Assembly: GCA_016867375.1 (NCBI GenBank)
Contig: VGJQ01000006.1
Coordinates: 1 to 42,833, forward strand
DNA length: 42,833 nucleotides
Direction of reading: 5' to 3'
From: Candidatus Kaiserbacteria bacterium
Lineage (GTDB): Bacteria > Patescibacteriota > Minisyncoccia > Phycocordibacterales > UBA2100
The position numbers were made by a program, and so were the translations under genes. A model generated the notes under the pieces. It saw nothing but the letters and a program-made list of their open reading frames with translations. It was not told where the DNA came from and did no database searches. Below, piece after piece: positions 7,960 through 16,657 of this stretch (its first letter is position 1; each line of letters begins with the position of its first letter).

Positions 7960-8634
7960 ATGAACACGTGGATGTCTACTACTTGGAATAATGGTGTAGA
8001 ATGGCTCGCCACACACATACCGTCGTTCTCTTTCGCCGACTTCAAGCCAACACTGGAAACACTTTACACAGGCAGCATCCGCATTTTCTTCATTTATCTC
8101 GCAAGCAAAGTGCTGATACGGATGGCACTCGGTACGAATAAAGTGTGGGATGATGCGCATCCGATTAAAAATGCACTCAAGGCGTGGAGCGACCCGATCA
8201 TCTATACGATTGTCCTACTCTCGATTCCCCCGTCATTCGATGTAAATATCGGTCCGATACTTACCGGTGCGGGCTTCTTGGGACTGGTCCTCGGACTGCT
8301 GCTCAAAGAGTTCACCTACGGTATCGTGATCCGTTTTCAGGACCAGTACCGCGAAGGTGAACACGTCAAACTCAACGAGACGCACGAGGGAATCGTCGGG
8401 AAGCTCGGCCTCCGTGTGACGCTTCTCTACGACAAGGATGGCAACGTTGAGGGCGTCATCAATAATTCGATCACGAGATGGATCAACTATTCGCGGCAAG
8501 ACAAGTCGAAAGCGGGGTCACAGAGCATCAAGCAATCAGGATGGACGCGGCGGCCTATGCCGACAGACCATCGCCCGCTATACACAGCAGGGTACGGATG
8601 TCGCGACAGACAGCAGCGGAACCGGCGTTATTGA
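7960..8634 (+). CDS. Second small MscS-family mechanosensitive channel
   Basis: The ATG at 7960 is preceded at a suitable distance by GGGGAGG (7944-7950). The roughly 224-residue protein has N-terminal helices, the TM3-like segment IGPILTGAGFLGLVLGLLLKEFTYGIVI, and a beta domain with DQYREGEHVKL, GIVGKLGLRVTLL and NNSITRWINYSR. The final 30 residues are basic and low in hydrophobicity. It is clearly related to the upstream MscS protein, which shares the DQYRxGE and INYSR/TNYSR segments, and it also lacks the full C-terminal cage. It ends just before a terminator hairpin shared with the convergent PLP enzyme gene. Confidence 0.85.
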   Translation: MNTWMSTTWNNGVEWLATHIPSFSFADFKPTLETLYTGSIRIFFIYLASKVLIRMALGTNKVWDDAHPIKNALKAWSDPIIYTIVLLSIPPSFDVNIGPILTGAGFLGLVLGLLLKEFTYGIVIRFQDQYREGEHVKLNETHEGIVGKLGLRVTLLYDKDGNVEGVINNSITRWINYSRQDKSKAGSQSIKQSGWTRRPMPTDHRPLYTAGYGCRDRQQRNRRY

Positions 8635-8640
8635 CGAAGA

Positions 8641-8676
8641 AAAGCCCGCAACGTTTTTCAAAACGTTTGCGGGCTT
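8641..8676. terminator. Bidirectional terminator between the MscS gene and the PLP enzyme gene
   Basis: AAGCCCGCAACGTTTT pairs with AAAACGTTTGCGGGCTT with one bulged base, between two convergent genes. Confidence 0.75.
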
Positions 8677-8696
8677 CGAATGTACACTCCCAGCGC

Positions 8697-9899
8697 TCAA
8701 ATGAGCTCGAGCGCTTGCTCAAGATCTTCGATCAGATCCGCCGGGTCCTCGCGGCCGACGGAATACCTGATCGTACTCTCCGACATACCTGCGGCGGCGA
8801 GCTCTTCGGTATTCATCTGACCGTGCGTCGTCGTCGCCGGATGGATGACCAAGGATCGCGCTTCACCGATATTGGCGGCAAGCCAGGGCATTTTCAACGC
8901 TTCGATTACCATCCGCGCCTCATCGAGACCACCGACGATATCAAACGCCATGAGCCCACCAAATCCTTTCGGCATCAGTTCCTTGTTACGCCGCGAATCC
9001 TCGCCAAAGGCTGGGTGATGCACTTTCCGCACCTTGGGATGCGCGGAGAGATATTCGGCTATCCGAAATGCATTTGTGGAATGCTCAATCATACGCGCCG
9101 AGAGCGACTCGAGATGCGACATGAGAATGACCGCGTTGTCGGGCGAAAGGCATCCGCCCATATCGCGAAACCATCCATTGCGCAGATCGCTGATCACCTT
9201 TTTCTTCCCCAGGATGCACCCGCCGATCACTTCGCCGTTGCCCATATACTTGGACGCCGAGTGGACGACAATATCCGCTCCCAAAGAAAGCGGTTTAAGC
9301 AGGACAGGCGTCGCGAGCGTGCTATCCACCACCAGGGGAATCCCGTAGGAGTAAGCCACGGCAGCAATCATACGGATGTCAAACACGTCGATGAGCGGAT
9401 TTGATGGCGCTTCGAGATACAGGAATCGCGTCGTGCCAGGCCGTATCGCTGCCTGCCATGCCTCGACAGAGTGCGGATTGTCTACAAATGTCACATGGAT
9501 GCCGAGCTTGGGCAGATATTCGCGGAAGAGATGGAACACGCCGCCATAGAGGCGATTGGACGAGACGATATGGCCGCCATGCCCGAGCGCCAGCGCGAGG
9601 AGCATGATTGCCGACATACCAGAGGATGTGGCGAGCGCCGCTTCGGCACCCTCCATCGCCATAAGGCGTTCCTCGAATTTTTTTACTGTCGGATTGTTGA
9701 TCCGAGTGTACACGAAGCCATCTTTCTTGCCTGCGAATATATCTTGGGCGCGACGCAGACGTCGCAAGGGAAATGCGGTCACCCGCGCGACTCCGGGACG
9801 AATCTCTCGCTCGGCGAGCGTCTCGCCACCATGGATTTCGAGCGTCTTGGGGCGCTGCTTGTTCGGCTTCTTGCCGCCAGGATACAGAGTCCTACTCAT
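8697..9899 (-). CDS. Cys/Met metabolism PLP-dependent enzyme (trans-sulfuration / methionine gamma-lyase type)
   Basis: The 400-residue protein has the whole family pattern: YTRINNPT near 65-72 (Tyr and Arg that contact the PLP phosphate across the dimer), SSGMSAIML near 92-100, YLEAPSNPLIDV near 161-172, VDSTLATP near 191-198 (Asp192 pairs with the pyridine nitrogen) and VHSASKYMGNGEVIGG with the PLP lysine at about 217. Members include cystathionine gamma-synthase and gamma-lyase, O-acetylhomoserine sulfhydrylase and methionine gamma-lyase; the motifs do not decide between them. The start at 9899 has AAAGGAATACCCC before it. It acts in the cytosol. No other sulfur gene is adjacent, which favours a stand-alone lyase, but that is inference. 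Confidence 0.88.
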   Translation of the reverse strand: MSRTLYPGGKKPNKQRPKTLEIHGGETLAEREIRPGVARVTAFPLRRLRRAQDIFAGKKDGFVYTRINNPTVKKFEERLMAMEGAEAALATSSGMSAIMLLALALGHGGHIVSSNRLYGGVFHLFREYLPKLGIHVTFVDNPHSVEAWQAAIRPGTTRFLYLEAPSNPLIDVFDIRMIAAVAYSYGIPLVVDSTLATPVLLKPLSLGADIVVHSASKYMGNGEVIGGCILGKKKVISDLRNGWFRDMGGCLSPDNAVILMSHLESLSARMIEHSTNAFRIAEYLSAHPKVRKVHHPAFGEDSRRNKELMPKGFGGLMAFDIVGGLDEARMVIEALKMPWLAANIGEARSLVIHPATTTHGQMNTEELAAAGMSESTIRYSVGREDPADLIEDLEQALELI

Positions 9900-10206
9900 G
9901 GGGTATTCCTTTCAATGATCTGACACACGATAGTTCTCTACGCACACAATACCCATAACCGAAGCATGATGCAATCCTCACCAGACACATCCCCGCCCTT
10001 ATGGTATTTCGTATGCTATGTATGCGCTATAGCGTAGGGATAGTGTATGGTGCGGGGTGTCGACTCTTTTTTGTGTCACTATTTTCCTGCCACCATTCCA
10101 CTTTTTGATTCCTTATAAAATCCAACGCGGGAGGTCTCGACAGATGTCCCTTTTTAGTGTTTACTGCGGCCAGTCTCACTAACGTTCCTTGAGAAAGAAA
10201 AGAGCG
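9900..10206. other. Intergenic region between divergent PLP-enzyme genes
   Basis: It holds the ribosome binding site of the minus gene, a copy of the CTACGCTATAGCG-containing motif (minus strand, 10025-10046), and otherwise no recognisable gene. No TnaC-like leader peptide with a critical Trp was found upstream of the tryptophanase-like gene. Confidence 0.45.
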
Positions 10207-11652
10207 ATGCAAGAACTACCGAACTCCAAAGCGACAGCACTCATGCAATTTGAGTGTGCACACAGTCCACGTCCGCATGCAAACGCCCTCGTGCGGCCAC
10301 ATCAGCGCTTTACTTTAGAACAGCGCCTGACGGAGGCTATCCGGGCCGGATGGAACGTTTTTCAGTTTCCTTCCAAAATGCTTCAAGGTGGCGATCTCCT
10401 CTCTGATTCGGGTACCACCACTCTGACACTCGAACAATTCGCCGCATCGATCCTTGGAGACGAGGCATACGGCAGTAACTGGGGGTACCCTCAGTTAGTC
10501 GAAACGCTCAAGGAGACATTTGGCCTCGAGGGTGCGTGGAAATACTACATTTTCCACCAGGGTCGCGCCGCCGAGCACGCCCTCTATTCGCAGCTACGCG
10601 GACGCGGCACACTCGTTCTCTCAAACGGCTTCTTCGACACGACGCGTGCAAATGCCGAAGCGAATGGATTTCTCGCCGTGGATCTGTGCGACACATCAGT
10701 ACAGGCATTCAAGGGCAATATCGACTGTGCGCGCCTTGAAGAGAATCTCAAGAAGCAATCGGCCGATGTCCCGTTCGTGCTCATAACGATCACCAACAAC
10801 ACCGGCGGCGGACAACCTGTCTCAATGGCGAATCTCCGCGCTGCCCAAAAAGTTGCGGACACGTACCAGACACCGCTTCTTCTCGACGCCTGCCGATTCG
10901 CGGAGAATGCATGGTTCATCAAACACTATGAGGAAGGGTACGAGCAGCACTCAATCTCGTCGATCGTGCATGAAATGTTCTCATTGTGCGATGGTTTCGT
11001 CATATCGCTCAAGAAAGATGGCTTGGCCAATATGGGTGGAGCGCTCGTACTGCGCACGGATTCTATATTCACGCGGAGCCACCCGGATCTTCTTGAGAAT
11101 ATCTACGATCACCAGGTCCTGACCGAGGGACACCCGACCTATGGCGGCCTCACGGGCGGTACTATCATGACGATTGTTGAAGGGCTGAAGTATGTCACAA
11201 CCGATCAATATCTCGACGGGCGTATCGGCCTTGTGCGGGATTTCGGGACATATCTGACGTCGCTTGGGGTCCCGATTCTCGAACCGATCGGCGGACACGC
11301 CGTCTATATCGACATAGATCGCTTCTTTGCCGGCACACGGATGCGGCGGGAAGACTTTGGTGGTATATCGCTTACGGCACTGCTTCTCCTGAAGGGTGTA
11401 CGGCTCTGCGAACTCGGCGCATTTGCCTTTGGCAAGTACGACTCGAGCACGGGGCGGGAGACATTTCCCCCGCACAACTACGTGCGTGCGGCAGTCCCGC
11501 GTCAAAAGTATGAACTACAGGACCTCTATCATGTCGCGGAATGCATCCAGACACTCTATGATCGTCGAGATGAATTACCCAAAGCGATACCGACGTGGGG
11601 CCGCGACAAAACGTTGCGCCACTTCAAGGCACGATTTGCACTTGAGTGGTGA
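10207..11652 (+). CDS. tnaA: Tryptophanase-family beta-eliminating lyase
   Basis: The protein (481 residues from the ATG at 10207; a TTG lies at 10189) matches the tryptophanase / tyrosine phenol-lyase family along its length: YYIFHQGRAAEHAL near 113-126, TITNNTGGGQPVS near 194-206, LLLDACRFAENAW near 224-236 and the PLP-lysine motif SLKKDGLANMGG with Lys270, ending LRHFKARF. Tyrosine phenol-lyases have an Arg in a GVRSMERG-like segment; here it reads GVRLCELG with Leu at that place, closer to tryptophanase (GIRAVEIG). It would convert tryptophan to indole, pyruvate and ammonia in the cytosol. Substrate assignment rests on remembered alignments. Its own terminator follows, so it seems to be a single-gene unit. 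Confidence 0.82.
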   Translation: MQELPNSKATALMQFECAHSPRPHANALVRPHQRFTLEQRLTEAIRAGWNVFQFPSKMLQGGDLLSDSGTTTLTLEQFAASILGDEAYGSNWGYPQLVETLKETFGLEGAWKYYIFHQGRAAEHALYSQLRGRGTLVLSNGFFDTTRANAEANGFLAVDLCDTSVQAFKGNIDCARLEENLKKQSADVPFVLITITNNTGGGQPVSMANLRAAQKVADTYQTPLLLDACRFAENAWFIKHYEEGYEQHSISSIVHEMFSLCDGFVISLKKDGLANMGGALVLRTDSIFTRSHPDLLENIYDHQVLTEGHPTYGGLTGGTIMTIVEGLKYVTTDQYLDGRIGLVRDFGTYLTSLGVPILEPIGGHAVYIDIDRFFAGTRMRREDFGGISLTALLLLKGVRLCELGAFAFGKYDSSTGRETFPPHNYVRAAVPRQKYELQDLYHVAECIQTLYDRRDELPKAIPTWGRDKTLRHFKARFALEW

Positions 11653-11687
11653 TACCTAATCACCCTGACAAAAACTCAAAAGCCACT

Positions 11688-11712
11688 GGCGACAAACCGG
11701 TGGCTTTTTTTC
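11688..11712 (+). terminator. Terminator of the tryptophanase-like gene
   Basis: AAAGCCACTGG and CCGGTGGCTTT form a hairpin followed by a run of seven T, 35 bases after the stop. Confidence 0.8.
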
Positions 11713-11730
11713 TGCATACACAGAAAAAGA

Positions 11731-11756
11731 GGCCGTCGACTCAAGAGTCGGCGGCC
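11731..11756 (-). terminator. Terminator of phoU
   Basis: GGCCGTCGACTC-AA-GAGTCGGCGGCC forms a hairpin with one G-U pair; on the minus strand it is followed by TCTTTTTCTG. It lies downstream of the minus-strand PhoU gene. Confidence 0.7.
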
Positions 11757-11817
11757 TTCTTCTTTTTCATTCCTGTTTCAATATGACTTTCAAAGCCACA
11801 AGCATACACCACATCAC

Positions 11818-12801
11818 CTACTGCTCCTGCACGATGTAGTCGATCGTCATTTCGGCGATATTCATGATGTACCCGCGCATGCGATCGAGTGCGATCTCCA
11901 GTATCATGCCGCGGTGAGTCTCATGATGCACTGCATCTCCCATCCGGGCAATCTCTTTTTCGATCTGGGCGCTGCGGTCCAGGATGGAATGCGCCACGGC
12001 ACCATCCTGACGCGACACCATAGCAGACGCCTCCTGAAGGAGAGAGAGTACCTTCTCGGCCGTACGGGCAGTCTCAGGTGCGGCGAGCTTGCGCTTGAGC
12101 GGACGATTGGACGAGAGGACCGCGTCGGCGACCTTGGATGCATGGTCGGCGATACGCTCGATCTGCACGGCGACCTTCTCGTAGTAGTCGAGCTTGTGGA
12201 GCGTGATGGCGAGGTCTCCTCCCACCGCCTTGCCAGAGAGCAGTGAATAGTACTGACGCGTGATCGCAAGCTGGAGTTTGTTGACCTCCTGATCGCGATC
12301 AATGACGTCCTGCGCGAGCTTCTTGTCGTCGGTCCGGAGCGCCGCAAACGCATCGCGAAACATCGAGTCGGTGACGCCAAAGAGCGTATCGACAGTCTGA
12401 GTGATCGGCAATGTCTTGGGATCGAAGATATTTTTAATCAGCATCTCTGTCCCCGACTCGTCGATAATCTCGAGACCCATGAGCGATTGGGAAAACGTGC
12501 GGATGCGCTGACGCAGCGCAGGGGAGATGCTATGCCCCTTGAGGAGTATCTCGTCAGCGCCCGCGATATAGCGCGACACGATCTCACGCTCGACATGAGC
12601 AGGGGAACTGCCGTCTATGTCGTACACCATACGCTCGAGCGCTACAGCCTGCTCACGCGCCTGGATGAGCAAATCGCCCGTCGGGAGCGTGTGCGCATAG
12701 ACAGTGCTCGACTTTTCAAGCTGCCGTGCTTTGACCCATTCTTTGGGCAAGATGAGCGAGAGGCTAGCGCCGCCGATAGACTGGAGTTTTCTTGGTTTCA
12801 T
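11818..12801 (-). CDS. phoU: PhoU-family phosphate uptake regulator with N-terminal AbrB/SpoVT-like domain
   Basis: Residues 1-45 (MKPRKLQSIGGASLSLILPKEW...) match a swapped-hairpin AbrB/SpoVT-type DNA-binding domain as found in archaeal-type PhoU regulators. Residues about 110-327 form two PhoU three-helix repeats (DSMFRDAFAALRTDDKKLAQDVIDRD; VAVQIERIADHASKVADAVL; ILDRSAQIEKEIARMGDAVHH), whose Glu/Asp residues bind metal. The gene is divergent from pstSCAB, with a short AT-rich intergenic region between them. The domain order suggests a combined sensor and DNA-binding repressor of the pst operon, unlike E. coli PhoU, which works through PhoR; that is inference. The start has an AGGACC ribosome binding site. 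Confidence 0.85.
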   Translation of the reverse strand: MKPRKLQSIGGASLSLILPKEWVKARQLEKSSTVYAHTLPTGDLLIQAREQAVALERMVYDIDGSSPAHVEREIVSRYIAGADEILLKGHSISPALRQRIRTFSQSLMGLEIIDESGTEMLIKNIFDPKTLPITQTVDTLFGVTDSMFRDAFAALRTDDKKLAQDVIDRDQEVNKLQLAITRQYYSLLSGKAVGGDLAITLHKLDYYEKVAVQIERIADHASKVADAVLSSNRPLKRKLAAPETARTAEKVLSLLQEASAMVSRQDGAVAHSILDRSAQIEKEIARMGDAVHHETHRGMILEIALDRMRGYIMNIAEMTIDYIVQEQ

Positions 12802-12898
12802 GGTCCTGTGGAAAAGTCGCTTGTGAAGAATAAAAGCACGTTATATATTGGATATATATAGATTATCAGAATATATATATATTTGCAAGTAGTGGCAT
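12802..12898. promoter_or_regulatory. Divergent phoU/pstS control region
   Basis: The 97 bases are strongly AT-rich with repeated TATATAT runs (around 12842-12887) in an otherwise GC-rich neighbourhood. This would place both promoters and a likely operator for the AbrB-type domain of PhoU here. Exact boxes cannot be fixed by eye because the TATA runs offer many alternatives. Confidence 0.45.
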
Positions 12899-13807
12899 AT
12901 GAATACAAAGCAAGGAATCATCTTTGGAGGAATCGCCGTGATCGCGCTTGCGATCTTCGGCTTCTCTCAGTTTAGTACAGATCAGTCGCCGCAGACAGCG
13001 GCAGTGGTGGCGAGTCAGACAGATATCGCCTGCGTGGAGGGGAGTCTCACCGCCTCGGGCTCGACAGCGCTCGCACCTCTGGCACAGAAAGTCGCTCAGC
13101 AATACCAAAAACAGTGCCCTGATACACGCATCACCATCAATCTCGGCGGCAGCGGCACGGGGCTCACCAATGTGATGAACGGTGTCTCTGATATCGCCAA
13201 TTCAGACATCTTCTCCAAGCCGGGCCAAGAAGGCTTGGTCGATCATCAGGTAGCAGTGGTCATCTTCGGCCTCATGGTCAATGACAAAGTACAAGTCGAT
13301 TCACTCACTACTGAGCAGATCAAAGGCATCTACGCTGGCACCGTGACCAACTGGGGTCAAGTCGGCGGCAACGATCTGCCGATCGTGGTCATCAGCCGAC
13401 CACCGAGCTCGGGTACGCGCGCGACATTCCAAAACTACGTCCTCGGCGGACCCGAGACCATCTCCGGACCATCGCGCCTTACCTCAGATAGCAACGGCAC
13501 TGTCATCAAAAACGTCCGACAGACCGCGGGCGCAATCGGCTACGCGGGCACTGGCCCTATCAAAGAGGCCGGCCTCAAGACCCTGAAGATCAATGACGTC
13601 GAAGCCATCGCGGCCAATGTCGCAGACGGCAGCTATCCATACTGGAACATCGAACACATGTACACCAAGGGGCCCGCATCGGCGCTCGCGCAATCATTCA
13701 TCGACTACGTGATGAGCGATGCGAGTAAGCCCACGCTCCTGACGCTCGACTTCGTCCCGATATCAGACATCTCACCTCAAATCCTCGCGACACATCAGCA
13801 GCAATAA
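12899..13807 (+). CDS. pstS: Phosphate ABC transporter substrate-binding protein PstS
   Basis: The 302-residue protein has an N-terminal hydrophobic anchor (about residues 7-24, no clear lipobox), then the phosphate-binding fold: GSLTASGSTALAPLAQ near 46-60, NLGGSGTGLTNVMNG near 81-95, SRPPSSGTRATF near 163-174 (Ser/Arg/Thr contacts to phosphate) and the hinge region INDVEAI. It captures inorganic phosphate outside the membrane and hands it to PstC/PstA. It opens a four-gene operon divergent from phoU. A 5-base leader gap and no obvious ribosome binding site precede the ATG. Confidence 0.93.
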   Translation: MNTKQGIIFGGIAVIALAIFGFSQFSTDQSPQTAAVVASQTDIACVEGSLTASGSTALAPLAQKVAQQYQKQCPDTRITINLGGSGTGLTNVMNGVSDIANSDIFSKPGQEGLVDHQVAVVIFGLMVNDKVQVDSLTTEQIKGIYAGTVTNWGQVGGNDLPIVVISRPPSSGTRATFQNYVLGGPETISGPSRLTSDSNGTVIKNVRQTAGAIGYAGTGPIKEAGLKTLKINDVEAIAANVADGSYPYWNIEHMYTKGPASALAQSFIDYVMSDASKPTLLTLDFVPISDISPQILATHQQQ

Positions 13808-13815
13808 TCCACTTC

Positions 13816-14733
13816 ATGCGCTATCCCGTCGATACAATCGCCCGCACCATACTGCTTCTCTGCGCCGTCCAGGTCGTGATCGTCATCCTCGGCGTCTTCC
13901 TCTTCCTCGGCCTCAAAGCATTCAATGTCTTCGGGCAGGGCGCCACTATCACCGGATTCCTCTTTGATACGCACTGGGATCCGATGGGTCTCGGGAGTGC
14001 AGATGGCATCCCGGCCTTCGGCGCAGGTGGCCTCATCCTCGGCTCTCTCGTGATCACGCTTGGATCGGTCCTCATCGCCACCCCGCTCTCTATCGGCCTG
14101 GCACTCTTCCTGACCGACGTCAGTTCGCCCGTGCTACAGAAAATCTTCCGCCCGATCCTCGAAGTCTTCACCGGAGTGCCGTCGGTCGTGATCGGATTTT
14201 ACGGACTCGTCGTGGTGGTCCCGCTCCTGCAAGCGCTCGTCGGCAATCTGACGGGCAACCACGTGACAGCAGGCTACGGATGGGGAGCAGCCATCATCGT
14301 ACTCGTGATCATGATCCTGCCGACGATCACGAGCATCTCGATCGATGCCCTACGCGCCGTGCCGGGGAGCGTGCGTGAAGCATCGCTAGCGCTCGGTGCC
14401 ACCCGCTGGCAGATGATGATGACGACCGTCGTGCCGGCGGCAGCAGCGGGGCTCGCGACAGCGGTCGTGCTCGGCATGGCTCGCGCGATAGGGGAGACGC
14501 TCGCTGTGAGCCTCGTGCTCGCCGGACACCGTGTACCATCCTGGGATCAGCCACTCTTCAACATCTTCTTCCAGCCCAATGTAAACATCACGCAGTACAT
14601 CGCGATCGACTTTGGCGAATCCTACGGTGCCGGGCGCGACGCATACTTCACGCTCGCATTCGTCCTCTTACTGACATCATTCATCTTCGTCGTGGTGAGC
14701 CGCCGCCTCAGTAGTAAGAAAGCATACCTATGA
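13816..14733 (+). CDS. pstC: Phosphate ABC transporter permease PstC
   Basis: The 305-residue protein has about six membrane helices and the ABC permease coupling loop (ALRAVPGSVREASLALGATRWQMM region near 175-195) with the EAA-type Gly. It starts 6 bases after the pstS stop and overlaps pstA by 4 bases. It forms the translocation channel with PstA. Early residues 55-70 hold a short extracytoplasmic loop (GLGSADGIPAFGAGG) typical of PstC. Confidence 0.93.
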   Translation: MRYPVDTIARTILLLCAVQVVIVILGVFLFLGLKAFNVFGQGATITGFLFDTHWDPMGLGSADGIPAFGAGGLILGSLVITLGSVLIATPLSIGLALFLTDVSSPVLQKIFRPILEVFTGVPSVVIGFYGLVVVVPLLQALVGNLTGNHVTAGYGWGAAIIVLVIMILPTITSISIDALRAVPGSVREASLALGATRWQMMMTTVVPAAAAGLATAVVLGMARAIGETLAVSLVLAGHRVPSWDQPLFNIFFQPNVNITQYIAIDFGESYGAGRDAYFTLAFVLLLTSFIFVVVSRRLSSKKAYL

Positions 14734-15614
14734 ACACCATCCGCACACACGCACGGCATCGAGGTCATCTGAGTAACGCACTCGGCATCGGCCTCCTATG
14801 GACTATCGCGAGTATCGTCGCACTACTATTCCTGGGTATCATAGCCTACATCATGTGGGAAGGCGTGCAGTATCTCTTTGATCCCGTCTTTTATGGCACG
14901 CGCGAATACGGCATCGGCCGCGAGCTCTTCAACACGTTGTATCTCCTCATCTTGTCGCAAGTACTACTCTTGCCGATAGCGCTCGGTGCCGCGATCTACC
15001 TGACCGAATACGCCCGTACGCGCGCTCTGGTAGACGCTATTCATTTTGCAGCCGAGACCTTGGCAAGCGTCCCATCGCTCGTCCTCGGACTCTTTGGTGT
15101 CCTCATCTTCGTCTCGTACTTTGGCTTGGGCACGAGCCGCATCGCGGGAGCGCTCGCACTCGTCTGCCTCAATCTACCGTTTGCATTGCGCCTTTTTGAA
15201 AACGCGATCACTGCGGTGCCACACGAGCTACGCGAGGGTGCCTATGCGCTCGGCGCTACCACCTGGCATACGATCTGGACGATCGTCTTGCCATCGGCCC
15301 TTCCCGACATCGTCACGACGACCATCCTCACCTCAAACCGTGTCATCGGCGAGTCCGCCGTACTGCTATTCACCATGGGGCTCTTTAGTCCGGCCAATTC
15401 GCTCACACTGGACTGGTCGCTTCCCGGCGCGACACTGACGACCCATCTGTACAACGTCACCGGACCGGGCGCTGGCACAACAGGCCTCTCGATGCACCAA
15501 GAGATGATCGTGACTGCAGGCTCGGCAGCGCTCCTGATAACCGTCATTCTCTTGTTCAACATCTTCGCACGCGTCATCGGGCATGCAGTATCAAAATCAT
15601 TAGCAGCAGAATAA
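14730..15614 (+). CDS. pstA: Phosphate ABC transporter permease PstA
   Basis: The 294-residue protein has six membrane helices and the coupling loop VPHELREGAYALGATTWHT near 160-180. It starts with a 4-base ATGA overlap with pstC and is followed 10 bases later by pstB. The TYLTEYA segment is typical of PstA. It is the second permease subunit of the high-affinity phosphate importer. Confidence 0.93.
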   Translation: MNTIRTHARHRGHLSNALGIGLLWTIASIVALLFLGIIAYIMWEGVQYLFDPVFYGTREYGIGRELFNTLYLLILSQVLLLPIALGAAIYLTEYARTRALVDAIHFAAETLASVPSLVLGLFGVLIFVSYFGLGTSRIAGALALVCLNLPFALRLFENAITAVPHELREGAYALGATTWHTIWTIVLPSALPDIVTTTILTSNRVIGESAVLLFTMGLFSPANSLTLDWSLPGATLTTHLYNVTGPGAGTTGLSMHQEMIVTAGSAALLITVILLFNIFARVIGHAVSKSLAAE

Positions 15615-15624
15615 CTATTTATCT

Positions 15625-16452
15625 ATGGATACCACCGCACTACAAGCACAGAACGTACGCGTCACCTACGACGGACACGAGGCCCTCAAAGGCGTGACTC
15701 TCGACATCCCGCGCAACCAGATCACCGCGCTCATCGGCGCATCGGGAAGCGGCAAATCGACCTTCTTGCGCACACTCAATCGCATGCACGACGTCACGCC
15801 GAGTGCTGCGATGTCGGGCAGCATCACCTTCAACGGCCACAACATCCTCGACAAGGACACCGATGTGATCGAGCTGCGCACCAAGATTGGCATGGTCTTC
15901 CAGCACCCGGTACCATTTCCCAAATCGACCTTTGACAACGTCGCCTACGGGCTCAGGATCCAGGGGGAACGCGCGCCGCGCTCACGTGGCGTGGTCAAGC
16001 TGCTGGGGAAGCGCATGATCGACTGGAAAAAGCTCGAGGCGAGCACAGATCGCATGGAGAGCACGGTAGTGCAGAGTCTCAAAGACGCCGCACTCTGGGA
16101 CGAGGTCAAAGAGCGGCTCCACCTCTCGGCCCTGCGCCTCTCCGGTGGACAAAAGCAGCGCCTCTGCATCGCGCGCATGATCGCTGTGCGCCCGGACGTC
16201 CTCCTGCTCGACGAACCCTGCTCGGCACTCGACCCGATATCGACGCGCAAAATCGAAGACCTGTTGATGAAGCTCAAGGAGAAATATACGATCGTCATCG
16301 TCACTCACAACATGCAGCAGGCGAAGCGCATCGCCGACTACACCGGCTTCTTCCACATGGGCGAACTCGTCGAATTCGACGCGACGAAGAAGATCTTCGA
16401 AGAAGCCGAGAAACAGCTCACGCGCAACTATGTAAAAGGGTATTTTGGATAA
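15625..16452 (+). CDS. pstB: Phosphate ABC transporter ATP-binding protein PstB
   Basis: The 275-residue protein has Walker A IGASGSGKST (37-46), Q-loop VFQHPVPFP, signature LSGGQKQRLCIAR, Walker B VLLLDEPCSALDP and the switch His in IVTHNMQQA. It is slightly longer than E. coli PstB because of an insertion after RIQGERAPRS. It powers phosphate import. The C-terminus reads KQLTRNYVKGYFG and the corresponding DNA recurs twice downstream (17421-17460, 18405-18448), see findings. Confidence 0.94.
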   Translation: MDTTALQAQNVRVTYDGHEALKGVTLDIPRNQITALIGASGSGKSTFLRTLNRMHDVTPSAAMSGSITFNGHNILDKDTDVIELRTKIGMVFQHPVPFPKSTFDNVAYGLRIQGERAPRSRGVVKLLGKRMIDWKKLEASTDRMESTVVQSLKDAALWDEVKERLHLSALRLSGGQKQRLCIARMIAVRPDVLLLDEPCSALDPISTRKIEDLLMKLKEKYTIVIVTHNMQQAKRIADYTGFFHMGELVEFDATKKIFEEAEKQLTRNYVKGYFG

Positions 16453-16539
16453 AAAACAACACCTTTCACAGATTTTCGAATTTGGATTTCATCAAATATC
16501 CTTTATTTATAGTCTCATTTCAGGTTGTGTAAAACTTCA

Positions 16540-16568
16540 TTGCTTATCCCTAAAGGATGCGGTATTGT
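16540..16568 (+). promoter_or_regulatory. Possible promoter of a small RNA
   Basis: TTGCTT (16540-16545) is followed after 17 bases by TATTGT (16563-16568), placing a start near 16575, just before the structured RNA candidate. Confidence 0.4.
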
Positions 16569-16574
16569 ACCAGT

Positions 16575-16652
16575 ACGGAAGTGCCCTCGGCCCAAACGGT
16601 GGCGTTTATCGCCGCTTTCCCGCAAGGGATAGGTCCGAGGGCTTCCTTTTGG
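16575..16652 (+). ncRNA. Candidate structured small RNA ending in a terminator-like stem
   Basis: GCCCTCGG (16583-16590) pairs with CCGAGGGC (16635-16642), followed by TTCCTTTT. Inside this stem lie two further hairpins: GGCG-TTTAT-CGCC and TCCC-GCAA-GGGA, the latter a GNRA tetraloop. The result is a three-way junction of about 75 bases in a region without an open frame, between pstB and a convergent gene. I do not recognise the family; it lacks the SRP RNA signature. It could equally be an elaborate terminator of the pst operon. Confidence 0.4.
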
Positions 16653-16657
16653 GAAAA

